A DNA stretch of 64,000 bases. Source: Corylus avellana (Eukaryota; Streptophyta; Magnoliopsida; Fagales; Betulaceae). The DNA lies in the NCBI RefSeq assembly GCF_901000735.1, contig NC_081545.1, positions 30,427,968 through 30,491,967 on the forward strand. The letters run 5' to 3'. A model generated the notes under the pieces. The model was not told the origin of the DNA and ran no database searches. It saw only the letters and a list, made by a program, of their open reading frames with translations. Position numbers and translations under genes: made by a program. Positions 48,101-58,679 of the stretch are shown here, in pieces. Each line of letters starts with the position of its first letter. Within the stretch, counting starts at the first letter, position 1.

Positions 48101-51100
48101 CGCCAACTAAACTGCTCGGTGCCGTAACAACTGAGCCATTAACCAACAGTTGCTCAATGGAATTGTTCCTTTTATTAGGATCGGCCATTCGATGGAAGAA
48201 CTTTGTGCACTTGACTCTCTCTCTCTCTCTTAACCACAATGCCCTTGATTTTTGCCTCCAACTCGCCTCCTCCGGAAGTGTAATCCTTCTCCAAATCATT
48301 AGTCACCTCGACCTTCGTCAAAATCTCCTCCGCAACTAAACCTCTATCTTCCTTCAAACCTTCAAGGACCCGTAGAGCAGCCAAAATGAGTTGTCTAACA
48401 CTCTAGACCAAAGAAACCTAGATAATTTATCCAATAAATCATAAGTTTCCTGAAATTGTCATAAAAAGTTTATCTTATTCTTCCCAATATTTAGAGAATA
48501 GCCAATTTAGCCATAACATTTTTCCTCTGGTCACAATGGTGAGTTAAAAGTAAAATACATGAAAAATAAGACCCTTCCAGTGTATAAAAACAACAAGATA
48601 CCATTCACAATTGTATCTCAATATGTGTACATGGATAAAATTATGCTTATCCACACAAAGATTGGCATAAAACTACTATGTTGTAGATAACATAACTCCC
48701 AGATTACATTATAAGAGTTCGATTTACCAAGAGAAGAAGACTACCATGTCAATTAATGAGTTATTTAGGCCATTAACCGCATCTGACTGTAGATCAAGTT
48801 CATATAAAAATCTCCTGCTACCAAGGTAACCCCAGGCCTCTCCAGTGAAAACTATAAAAACAAGCTGCAACAGAATTAAGCAATTGTCAGCAAACAGAGC
48901 ACTTTTTAGTGCATGCCAGCAATAAAACAAGTCACAGAAAAGTATTCTGAAGATACTACAAATTAATCCAGCTAAGAGATTACTTCCACTTGTTTCCAAA
49001 AGATAAACTGTCCCATTAGGGTGGTAGTATCTCTTGTATACCTTTTGTGTATGAGGGCTTTGCCTTTCTACTAATAAATTATTATTCATTAAAAAAAGAA
49101 AAGGAAAGGAAAAAAGTTCAAGAAACTGATTTTCAAGAAGCAGAAATAAAGCATTGATAAAAAAAATATAGTAATTTCTAAAAATCTCATTTATTTCTAT
49201 ATTCCTGAAAGGCCACATTTTGCTTTTCCTTTTTTTTTTTTTTTTGTTAATATTTAGTGGGGTAACTAAATAAACACCTCCTTAACTTAAATAATTTTGA
49301 GTTAATCCTAAACTTAGTGGAATATCGGTGAGCAATTGGCCCACTAACCACATGTAGATCCACCATTATTTTCTATCATTAACTACCCCTTTAGCTATAC
49401 ACTGCTTTAGATTAATTTATCAAACATTACAACCCAAGGCAAGCTAAAGATGAAGCACAAGTGAAATACAATAAAATGTAGCACCAAGGACCCAAAGTAA
49501 AAGAATGCATTTACCTACAACATCAAATTTCCATGGTATCACCATATAACACAGCTAATAGACAATTCCTAACAGCAGAAATGAATGCCCAGAAGAGGAC
49601 AAAAAGCTCAGAGAGACAAAAGGTAACAATCCCTCAAATGTGCCTCAACAAAGACCAATCATATACACTTGACTCAAGCCTAGATTCATTTTTTAACAAT
49701 TTGTTCTAAAACGCAAACATACAAAACCAAGGACATAATTAAACTAGAGTAGGTTACCAAAACTGTAAATTTAATGCTTAGAGGAAACATGGAAAATCAC
49801 TAAAACCAAAATCTAAGACCTCAAAGAAAAGATAGTCTATTCTTATAATAACATGTTCATCACAATAAGCAAATAGCAACAATGTATTATGAAGGAAAAC
49901 TCATCTCAACTGCACCTGTTTAGTAAGGTCATCCAGACCATCTATGTGTGAAAGTGCATCAACTGCTGCTAGCAATGAAATCAATCCCTAAAATTGATCC
50001 AAACACAGTTAAATGCGATTAATTAGGCAACAATAAACCTGTAACACTCTAGATTAATCTCAAATGTTGAGATATTCATCAAAAGAATCGAACTCACAGA
50101 TATGGGGGAGTCTGCACCAATGCTTTTGTCCCGGAAAAATGAAGCAGAATCCATAGATGCCACCGTCAGTATTACCGGCTTGGATTGGTCAGATGAAGAA
50201 ACATTAATTGGAGGAAGGGATGACCAAACACTGCCCTTCACAATAGAGAAACAAAAACTTACAATTTATAGTAAAAAAAAATGATTAGAAACAAAGGGAA
50301 AAAAAATGAAGAGAAAAAAATCTAAACCACTAAGTGCTAGTTCTAGACATTCAAATCTTCTTCTTCTTTTCTTTTTTTTTTTTTTGTTCTCTCCTGTTTT
50401 TTTTCTTTTTTTTTGCCAAGGGAAGTATAACACAGTGTAGCTCATCAATAGTGCCTAAATTGGACCAGACCAGGCTCTTCTGAAAGTTTCTATGAAATAA
50501 TTCACTTCTCTAAATTCCCCTCTTTGACCTCCTGATGCAGGATCAATAATAATTACGAGTTTCTAGTCTTTCTATTTATTTACTTTTTTTGATAAGCGAT
50601 AAGTCCTTTAAAAGGAAAAAGGTGTATCATTATACGGGGGTATTATACAAGAGAAATACCAAAAAGAACAAAGGGATCTTTTAGTTACATTTAATTTTGA
50701 TAATATGCACGGTTAGTATTATAGTTAACTGTTTACTTACCAAAAAAAAGTATTATAGTTAACTGTGTTCTTCTTCTTCTCCCTTATTGGGTGTAACTTT
50801 TTAGTGTAACTCTCTGTATCCCCAATTTCTGTCTTTAATTTTAATTAGAATCCTGAAAAATAGTCCAACTCTAGAGTAAAATTTTGATTTCCAAAGGAGT
50901 AATATTAAGCCTCCCTACACATCCACACACCATGCCCCGCACCAAAAACTTGGAAAACCAATAAAATGTAGGAAAAGTCGATTCAAAGCTTCCTATTAAG
51001 GACAATTAGGTTCATAAGCAATTAATATGGTTAATTGTTACCACCAATCTGACAGATTTGGCATCTATTACCCATTGAAAAGAAGCTGCCAGAAAGGTCT

Positions 51101-54100
51101 TAAAATTAGTTACTCTTAATCGTCTAAAGGCTTACTTTGAAAACAAGTCTCTACTTCTTGACAAGAAAAAAAAAGTCGGAGAATGAAATTGGTTTTTACT
51201 GCAGAATCTCCACAATTTACCAATACCATTTACTTGTTGCCAAGCACCCTTGTAATATTAAGATAACACTATTTATACCAATTAAATGAAAACATCCAGG
51301 TGTTCCTTTGTCGGAGGTTAAGTAGTTGACATGCTTGAATACATTACCACGACGATGATCACACCATGAAACAACTCTATAAATTGCAAAACGTGCTAAC
51401 AAATTGAGTTGTTAAACAGCATTATCAAAAACGGAAAATCCCAGGGAACCTCACCTGTATCCACCTAATGGAAGACAAGTCCCTTCTTTCAAACAAGATT
51501 CTGAATCACCAGTCCCAGCTTTTGTAGTCTAATCCAAGCCAAGTGTATTACAGTTCAATAATAAGTCCATCAAACAAGCTTGCAAACTGTTACTTAGTCC
51601 TGTTATTAAATGTGGATAATTACAACCATATTAAAGAGTCAGATACCTGCATCACCAGATCAAATTCAGCCACATCAGCAGTGTAAGCTTTCTTGTTTTT
51701 CTCATTCTTGGTAGCTGCCTGCATGAATATATGACAGCATATAACATAAAATTCATATCAATGCTGCAATCCGATCCAGCCCACAAGAGGGGAAAAAAAT
51801 ATCCAACTATAATTCTCAAAGTTTGCAATGGCTTCATATTAATGCAAACAAATGCACATTTAAATCATTTAGAAAACCTCAGAATTTGTTCAGATGCACC
51901 AAGTGCAGATCACATTCAAAAAAGATTGGGCAAATTAGCTCTTTAGAGAGACATAAAGTACAAAATATAAACAGAAAAAAGAAGATTCAAAAGAAGGGTG
52001 GACCAGGAGCCATAAATATAGTGATCTACGGAAGAAAAATCTTAAGCATATGAAATCGAAGCTTCATTCCATTTAAACCGCAGGTATTGCATATAATCCA
52101 ATCGCACCATCAAGCATAATGACACCATCCTCTGAGATACACTACTTTTCCATTCCCCAACCATAGCTTTCCGAAAATTAGTAACTCTAGCACCATAATT
52201 TCTGAGCTTCCAAACATTGCATAACTAAATGATCATGTGATGCCTCAACCTCCTTATACATGTGTAGCATTTACGCACAACAACATCAGCTATGCCTGAC
52301 ATCCAATAATGAGTTAGACATTACTAAAACTTGAGACAAGTGGTTCAAGGTCTCTTCTTATTCAATAGTACATCATGCTCTTAATATATTCCTTTCATTA
52401 GAGAACTCTCACTTTGATAACAGAAAATAAACCAAAGAGCAGCCCTGTACTCTGTCAAATTCCAAACTCGGGCATCTTAGTGAAAACAAGCAGTACTTAT
52501 TGTTTTCATGTTTGAACAACCATAACTGACTCAAAAATTTACGAATACTCCAAATCTGCATGAATTGGTATCAAGAGAACCGCACCTACCTGAGACATCT
52601 CATAACAGAATAATCACCACAGAGGCTATCAAGAGTGTCAATTACCGACAAACCATAACAGGGATATCTTGCCAAGGGTACGAATTTCAAACAATACGTT
52701 ACCTCCTGCAGGGTCAACGTGCTACTCTCAGAAAGTAAGAATACAGGAAAATTATAAGCATTCCGCATGACACCCGATCCCTGCAAATGCAAAATCATAA
52801 AGCTTCAGCTAGTCAAACTGAAAGTGAAGAAGGATGTCCTATAGCCTAAGTTTTACCAATTTTCAGTTACACCAAGAAATTCAAAGATTTAACAGTAAAA
52901 TGGAAACTTTTTTTTTTCTTTTTCCAAGCATCTTGACTAGTTTTGGAATTAACAATCCATCTAGATTATCCACCATAGAACTATTCTACACATTCCTATT
53001 ATGTAGTGAGAAATTAACTTGAGCTCGTAATTTGGTACCAATCATTGTCACTTATCTATTACTCTTTTTTTTATATATAATTAATCAAAATATCATTAAA
53101 AGCATAAGATGCCCCATGTACACAAGAAGTGAACAAGAAAATCATGATAACTAATCACCAAAAAAAAAACATAAGCAAATGTCCAAAGATGCAAAGTGTT
53201 GAAAAATAAAAACTTAATCTCCTCCAAAGTCCTCTTGTGATCCTCAAAACACCTATCATTCATTTCTCTCCGTAGATAAAATAGACCACCCCTAAATGTA
53301 TTAAGATTTTTTCCAACAAGACGTGGCTCGTTAAATGGCAGTACTAACGAAAGCATAAGAACAGGTTGGAAAAGAAAAAGAACAAGAAAAAGCCAAAAAA
53401 ACAACCAAAAGACTGAACTTTGACTGATACTGTGAAAATGTAAGAAACTTCTCCAGACTACAAACTCATAGCATACAATTGGGTTCCACTCATAGTTGGC
53501 ACTTTGGTAAGGAGAGAATTCAGCTTGTGGAAACTTTCGATCGGGAGAGAATCCTACAAGTTAAAAGAACAATGCCAGTGTCAGCAGCAACAAAAAATAT
53601 CCCTTCATCCAACTTTGTTTTGGGAAAAAATAAAGGCATTTTACCTTCTGACTTATTTCTCATTTCAGTTCCCGATTCAACTAGAACACCAGCAATATTA
53701 CTAGCAAAATTTGAATCGTTCCATATTCTGAAACATAAAGAGATATCTGAAATATAATCATATCTCCAATGAATAACATTGAAAAGCACAAACATTATCC
53801 TCAAAACCCAAGCAACAATTCAAGAACCACATTCCAAAGGACATGATGTACTACATTAGACATGTAACCAGATTTCAGAACGTTCGGTGCAGCTGAAAAT
53901 TGACAATCAAAGGAAAAGCTTTTAATGCTTAATGAAAAATTAAAGCGCCCCCCTCCACATGGATCAGGTAAATTCATTTTGATATATTAAATAATTGTTA
54001 TTAGCAAAAGATAATCCCTAACCCATGGTAACATATATATTCCATTGTACTTATTAGTTATTGGAGAGACAAACCTAGAGAAACATGTCTCTGGTAGAAG

Positions 54101-57100
54101 AGCCAGAAGGAAGAAAAAGAATAATAAATGACTAATACAAACAAAACAAAGAAGGGAATAAGGAAATACATTACTTATCAAAAAAAAAAAAAGAATAAGG
54201 AAATACAAAACGTGCCTGGTGAAGAAACTTTCAACTTCATCCATTGACACCAAAACTGCAGATGACTGAGACAGCTCATTTGCAATTTTGAACTTTACAA
54301 TCGGAGCCACAACCATTTCTCGTCCAGGGTCTTGAAAAAGAAGAATGCACAAGATCTCAGTACATGAATATTATGTTTCATGAAATACACCACAGAAAGC
54401 CTTTCCAGGAACTTACTTGAACATCCAATCACCCCAGAAAGATTGAGCAGTCGTACACAAGGATATCCATCAATAACCTTGTACATTTCCTTTTGAAGAT
54501 CAGGAACTGACTCCATAGAGTCCAACTGTCCTGAAGCTCCAAAAATTAAGAACAATATAAATTCAAGAACATGAGAATCAACTATACAAAATTGAATGAG
54601 AGAGAGAAGAGAAAGATGTAAACTGTTTAGTTACAAGAATGGGTGAAGGAAACATAATAAGCATAGGTATAAATATACACATAAAAAGTAAATCTTGTAG
54701 ATTATGATGGACTTCCGTCATTTTTCAAATGCATGGCAGTACTAGTTAATTAAAGCCTACATACACTATTTTTATCTAAAAGAAAAACAATTCAAACGCT
54801 TCTTTAAATTAGTGTGCCATTGACCAAAATAAAACAGATAAATCCAAAGCAATATTCAACTCAAACTCAAATAAGTCTTGATCCCAAATTTTTTTTTTTT
54901 TTTTTTTTGATAAGTAAAAGGCATTATATAAAAAGCGCAAGGGGCGCAACCCATGTACACAGGAAGTATACAAAAGAGCCCACTACACGAGCTTCAAACT
55001 GAAAAAGACGCACATAGATCGATAAACTCCATAAGCGTTGTAGCTTGCGAAGAAAACCCCATGACCCTCCAAGAGTAGAGTGTTTGGATCACCCTTTTCT
55101 TCCATTCTATAATTCCCATTTCACGATCCTCAAAGCTCCGCGCATTCCTTTCTCTCCATAATGACCACATTACACACAAAGGAGCCATCCTCCAAATGTA
55201 CATGACTGTCCGCTTTCCCCTTTGCCCTCCCCAACTCCCCAAGCATTCCTTCAAACTCCCAGGCATCACCCACGTTATACCAAAGAGTTGGAGAATCATG
55301 TTCCATACCTCAACAGCAGTTTCGCAATGCACTAAAAGGTGATCAATAGATTCGCCACTCTTCTTGCACATACAACACCATTCCGTCACAATGATGTTCT
55401 TCTTCCGTAGGTTGTCCAATGTTAGAATTTTCCCCATAACTGCCGTCCATACGAAAAAAGTCTTGATCCCAAATATTTATCCAAAGTAATAATAAATTTT
55501 ATTAAAAGAGAGAAGAAACCTTCTGCCGACAACTAGTAAACATTAGGTTCCCATAAAGAATTATAATCTAAAGTCAAGGAAATCTGTGAACCCTACAAAT
55601 GGAAAAAGTGCAAGTAGAATCATAAGTCCTAAGATAATAGATTTAAGCTAAAAAATAGGCAACTCAACAATAATGGAAGTCTGATTATTTCTTTCCCACC
55701 AAACATCTACAAAGGCAACCAGAATTGCATTCCACACCTAACTACTTCTATACCATCCAAACAAACCTTTCTAGCAGAAAAATACATCAACCACTTTGTC
55801 AGGCATCACCAAATGCATAGCAAAACCATAAAGATTTTTATTTTTATTTTTTATTTGGCACCAGGTATCCGGAGCTTCGCTTTGACAAATCCCGAGGGTG
55901 CACAAGCCCTCAGCAAGGAGTTTCCCGCAAGTGCACCTCGGTTGATTCAAGGGGCAAACCCGCAGTCTGATGGCCCCAAGAAGCAGTTTGCACTCATTGG
56001 GTTTCGAACCTAAGACCTTGAGGAGCATACTCAAAGTCCCAAGTTGTCCAACTAATGAGCCAACCCCTTGGGGTTAAAAGGTAAAGCAACAAAACCATAA
56101 AGATGAAAGACCATAATTCTCTCGCCACAGGAAAATGAAGCAGTAAATAATCAATTCTTTTGCTGCTACCAAGGAAGATCTTTCCCCAAAATGATTATCC
56201 ACTGCTAAGATCTTATCTCAGGCAGCTAACCAGGAAAAAAATGGAAAAGCAACTTTCCTAGTCTCTTTGCTGCATCAAATACCCCTTCAAGGACACTGCA
56301 CTTCATTTTTCATAATAGCCGCTAACACCAAAGTTAACACTACAGTGAAGCTTCCACTTTAAGGATCCTCCCCCTTACCCAACATAATATTAGAATATAG
56401 CAAATCAAAAATAGAACCAACTGGTTCTAATTCCCAGTTATACAACATTACTCATAAAATAAAATAAAATAAAAAATAAAAAATAAAAATATTATCACCC
56501 ATGAATAGCATCGGCAAATCCAAGGTTGCAAGAGCAGGTCTCCCCACATCCCAAAGTACCGAAATAAGAACATTTTGAAGCACCTTTGTCTCTGCTAGAA
56601 GAAATAAAACAGGAAATCTCTCCCTTCACAGAAATGTCCCCACACCACAAATCATGCTAGAAGTGCACTCTTATAAACTTCGAAAGCCAAGTAATACATA
56701 CTTCCCGGTGCTCTCATTTCACTATCTTTCAAAATATATTATCATGAGAGAGAGATTGTCACATGAATCAGGTAACCAATACCAGAAAATGGAATAGTTT
56801 AGCTTGAGCAAATCTGAAAATTTAAATCAACTCCAAATAATAAGAAAATGACAAAGACAAAAACGGTATTGCCATCTTGCATTTTTTCAACAAACTTTTT
56901 TCCACTGGTGATGTAACCTAATGGACTAGGTTACTATAATGAAAGAAATTAGAGGAGAAGATCAAAAGACAAGGTCAAAATAGAAGATGGCAACCTAGCA
57001 ATTAGGGTTAATGAAAAGAAAGAGAAAGCAAAAAAAAAAAAAAAAAAATACAAGAGGGATCTAGAAGACAGAGAAACAAGCACTTCATTCTTTTTTTAAC

Positions 57101-58577
57101 ACCAAAATTCACCATGGACAACCTAAGGAAGCAAATTGTCATTTTGGTTGATCAGTGTTGCATGTGTAAGAAGAATGTGGAGTTAGTACATCACTTTCTA
57201 CTCCATTGTGAGACTGCCAGTGGACAACTTAATGAAGATCCTCACCATGGATAACCTAAGGAAGCGGATTGTCATCTTGGTTGATCGGTGTTACAAGTGT
57301 AAGAGTGGGGAGTCAGTAGATCACCTTCTACTCCATTGTGAGATTGCCAATGCTCTTCGAAACAATATCTTTAGCAGTGTAGGGTTATGCCTAGTGAAGT
57401 GGTAGACATTTTTACTTGCTTGAGAGGGCAATTTAGTAGGCTTCAATTTGATACGGTTTGAAAGATGATACCGTCCTGCCTTCTGTCGTGTCATTGGAGG
57501 GAAATAAATTATTGGAGTTTTGAGAACAGGTATAAGTGGAATTAAAAGCTTTTTTCTTTAAGACACTTTACTGTTGATTTGCTGCCTTTGATTTTAACAT
57601 TTCTAGCTTAAATGTTTTTCTAGATTTTTTTTCTTCTTCAAGTTAGGTGTCTCTCTTGTATACATCTAGTGTACTTCGGTTAAGCATTAGCGCTTTTTAA
57701 TGAACTTGCAATTACTTATAAAAAGAATAATAACACCTTTTTTTTTTTTCTTTTTTTCTTTTTTCTTTTATGCTGTAAGCATTTGTAGTTAAAACCTAAT
57801 AACTGAATACAAAGAGAAGGCCCCCATACAGAGTAGTTCGGACCTTGTTTATGACCACAGACACCAATCACATTGGTCTTTCCTGCTAGGCCACACAACA
57901 ATTCAACACATATGCTCACAACCTGGATTAACTTCAAACCCTAAACAATCATATGCTCCAAAATGCACAAGATGATACCCATGCTAATGCTATAACCTAA
58001 ACTCAAAGGTAAAAGAGTGAACCAGATCAAGATTAAAACTGTACTTGCAACCCTGCAACACACAGATCCGCAAGCAAATACATATAGACACGTACATACA
58101 TACATACATATGCGTGTGTCTTTGTGCATTATTTGGAATCCAGCATGAGAATCAGAAACTGATCAAATTAAGTTCTAATAATATGCTCATCAACTCCATT
58201 TGGATGCTAATGAGAAATTTGACTCTTAGGACCTTTCGTCGTTTTAGGAGCTGATAAATAAAAAGCCACCACTTATTGAACTAATTTTTCAATATTTTTC
58301 CTAATTCATCCTTTTTCTCGTTCAATCTAGAAACAAATTACGCTGAATACGAGGACTATACTCTCTCTTCTTTATTCCTCCATTTTCCCAGCAACCAAAA
58401 GGAGGGTTAATTCTAAAATTAGTTCTTCCTAATCAATCAAAAGCTTCGAAGCAAACAGATTGTAGTAATCACAAAATACGTAGAGAATCATAGAAACTGA
58501 GGAGAAAACTCACCGGAGAAAGAGAGGCGAAGATGAAAGTTGAAGAGCAAAAGAAGACAAAGAAACTTAGTAGCCAT
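40033..58577 (-). CDS. Nicastrin, gamma-secretase complex subunit
   Basis: Sixteen exons on the minus strand: 58577-58514, 54530-54417, 54330-54216, 53727-53645, 53553-53477, 52780-52703, 51718-51647, 51528-51455, 50230-50098, 49987-49916, 48864-48745, 46403-46332, 44005-43865, 42440-42356, 42240-41799, 40297-40033. The join is 2007 nt, frame kept at every junction, giving 668 aa, near the plant nicastrin length. Residues 1-21 form a signal peptide. A large luminal region carries [59 protein letters not shown] and [10 protein letters not shown] blocks typical of the family. A single membrane span ([20 protein letters not shown]) is followed by a short basic tail. Nicastrin is the substrate-gating glycoprotein of the intramembrane protease with presenilin, APH-1 and PEN-2. 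Intron 3 appears to start with GC (GC-AG); the others are GT-AG. Introns are loaded with transposons, which inflates the gene to 18.5 kb. Exon limits are my reading without transcript data. Confidence 0.94.
41251..41304 (-). mobile_element. Ultrashort LINE tail with 19-bp TSD (nicastrin intron 15)
   Basis: tcaaaaccaaaacaaatat is present at 41251-41269 and again at 41286-41304. The 16 bp between read CTTATCAAAAAAAAAA on the minus strand, which is the 3' end of the local L1 family (compare the LINE at 54890). It is a near-complete 5' truncation that leaves only the last bases plus the A-tail. Confidence 0.8.
42537..42564. repeat. (GA)n microsatellite in nicastrin intron 13
   Basis: Pure GA dinucleotide run of about 14 units, roughly 100 bp upstream (on the gene strand) of exon 14. 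On the gene strand it reads TC, so it adds to the pyrimidine-rich region before the acceptor. Confidence 0.9.
44478..44915 (+). mobile_element. Probable Copia-type LTR remnant in nicastrin intron 12
   Basis: Starts tgttagtgcacagg. Its right part has ttgtaatctctctattgtac, then gaaccacgtaaaacctgttt, then gtgattgtttgctctatttt, words typical of the R/U5 end of plant Copia LTRs. No partner LTR or coding domain is present and no clean 5-bp target duplication was found, so it is a solo or truncated LTR. Recognition is by resemblance only. Confidence 0.5.
45097..45138. repeat. (AT)n microsatellite in nicastrin intron 12
   Basis: AT dinucleotide run of 21 units. Confidence 0.95.
45505..46175. mobile_element. 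Non-autonomous hAT element with GCTCG/GAGCT subterminal repeats
   Basis: The 671-bp element begins tagggctgtaagcgag and ends with the inverted form (reverse: tagggctataatcgaa). It is flanked by actacact (45497-45504) and actacacc (46176-46183), an 8-bp target duplication with one mismatch as expected for hAT. The subterminal regions repeat gctcggctc and gagctcgagctc words in both orientations, probably transposase-binding sites. The interior is AT-rich and non-coding. Related decayed pieces seem to be present near 31780-31950 and 40770-40940. Confidence 0.78.
47200..48440 (-). mobile_element. LINE (L1-type) reverse transcriptase fragment in nicastrin intron 11
   Basis: Minus-strand translations give, in order, [14 protein letters not shown] and [15 protein letters not shown] (linker before the RT), [18 protein letters not shown] and [12 protein letters not shown] (RT core motifs), then [18 protein letters not shown] (zf-RVT region). 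The order matches L1 ORF2, but the frame is broken by stops and internal deletions, so it is a dead copy. It is in the same orientation as the host gene. Confidence 0.85.
49010..49107 (+). mobile_element. LINE 3' UTR fragment in nicastrin intron 10
   Basis: The plus strand reads atctcttgtatacc, then ttttgtgtatgagggctttg, then aataaattattattcattaa followed by A's. This is the common 3' end pattern of plant L1 elements. No coding part remains. Confidence 0.55.
50586..50690 (-). mobile_element. LINE 3' fragment in nicastrin intron 8
   Basis: The minus strand ends ctcttgtataataccccc...cttatcaaaaaaa, the same terminal words as the LINE at 54890. It is 5'-truncated to about 100 bp. The target duplication was not identified. 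Confidence 0.55.
50715..50766 (+). mobile_element. Ultrashort LINE tail with 18-bp TSD (nicastrin intron 8)
   Basis: agtattatagttaactgt is present at 50715-50732 and 50749-50766. The 16-bp insert reads ttacttaccaaaaaaa on the plus strand, one base from the local LINE end ttacttatcaaaaaaa. The repeats are perfect, so the event is fairly recent. Confidence 0.8.
53066..53320 (-). mobile_element. LINE C-terminal fragment in nicastrin intron 5
   Basis: Minus-strand peptide [20 protein letters not shown] followed by [15 protein letters not shown] and a DFLVHF end, diagnostic of the C-terminus of plant L1 ORF2. An AT-rich 3' end lies near 53066. It is 5'-truncated. Confidence 0.75.
54156..54207 (+). 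mobile_element. Ultrashort LINE tail with 15-bp TSD, next to the GC donor of nicastrin intron 3
   Basis: gaataaggaaataca is present at 54156-54170 and 54193-54207. The 22-bp insert reads ttacttatc followed by 13 A's on the plus strand. The right repeat ends 6 bp from the non-canonical GC splice donor (54215-54214), so a retrotransposition event landed almost on a splice site without disturbing the exon. Confidence 0.82.
54873..55474 (-). mobile_element. 5'-truncated LINE (L1-type) with 17-bp TSD in nicastrin intron 1
   Basis: Direct repeats aagtcttgatcccaaat at 54873-54889 and 55458-55474 bracket an element on the minus strand. It starts inside ORF2 and gives an almost open frame with the zf-RVT cysteine/histidine pattern ([19 protein letters not shown]), then [12 protein letters not shown]. 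Its 3' UTR ends CTTATCA plus a poly(A) tail next to the left repeat. The perfect target duplication and nearly intact frame make it the youngest full example of the family here and the likely model for the ultrashort tails. Confidence 0.92.
55480..56750 (-). mobile_element. Decayed LINE sequence in nicastrin intron 1
   Basis: Patches of minus-strand coding similarity to L1 ORF2 are visible (for example around 56160-56330 and 56480-56660), with many stops and indels. It is split by the SINE at 55836-56089. Boundaries are approximate. Confidence 0.45.
55821..56104 (-). mobile_element. tRNA-derived SINE with 15-bp TSD
   Basis: caaaaccataaagat occurs at 55821-55835 and 56090-56104. The element between, read on the minus strand, has a tRNA-like head with box A (tggctcattagttgg) and box B (ggttcgaaaccc). 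It then has an unrelated body and a 3' end in A-rich sequence (aataaaaaataaaaataaaa) at the left repeat. Perfect target duplications and pol III promoter boxes support a SINE mobilised by the LINEs nearby. It is not a functional tRNA gene. Confidence 0.87.
57100..57730 (+). mobile_element. LINE zf-RVT/3' fragment with internal duplication (nicastrin intron 1)
   Basis: The plus strand encodes two partial zf-RVT motifs in a row ([20 protein letters not shown] near 57114 and [19 protein letters not shown] near 57247). The second copy is about 130 bp after the first. They are followed by an L1-like 3' UTR (ctctcttgtatacatctagt...acttataaaaag) to about 57730. It lies opposite to the host gene and to the other intron-1 LINE. 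Frames are broken. Confidence 0.75.
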
Positions 58578-58624
58578 GGCCGATTACTCCTTTTGATTAG
58601 GTTAGTGAAAGGCCTCGTGAAGCC

Positions 58625-58633
58625 CTATACCAT
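58625..58633 (-). other. Minimal upstream ORF (Met-Val-stop) before nicastrin
   Basis: In the probable 5' leader, ATG GTA TAG lies at 58633-58625, 48 bp before the nicastrin ATG. It matters only if transcription starts upstream of 58633, which the pyrimidine/GA-rich leader at 58640-58680 makes plausible. A two-codon uORF can lower ribosome flow to the main ORF. Confidence 0.4.
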
Positions 58634-58679
58634 GGCTCTCCCTTTGCAGGTTCAGCTCTCTTTCTCTCTCTCTGGCGAT

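Noticed and set aside
54994..55437. A host protein of 147 aa in nicastrin intron 1
   Set aside because: It is the zf-RVT end of L1 ORF2, bounded by LINE 3' UTR and target duplications.
55990..56077. tRNA gene on the minus strand
   Set aside because: Box A and box B are present, but the cloverleaf is not complete and the sequence continues into a SINE body with TSDs.
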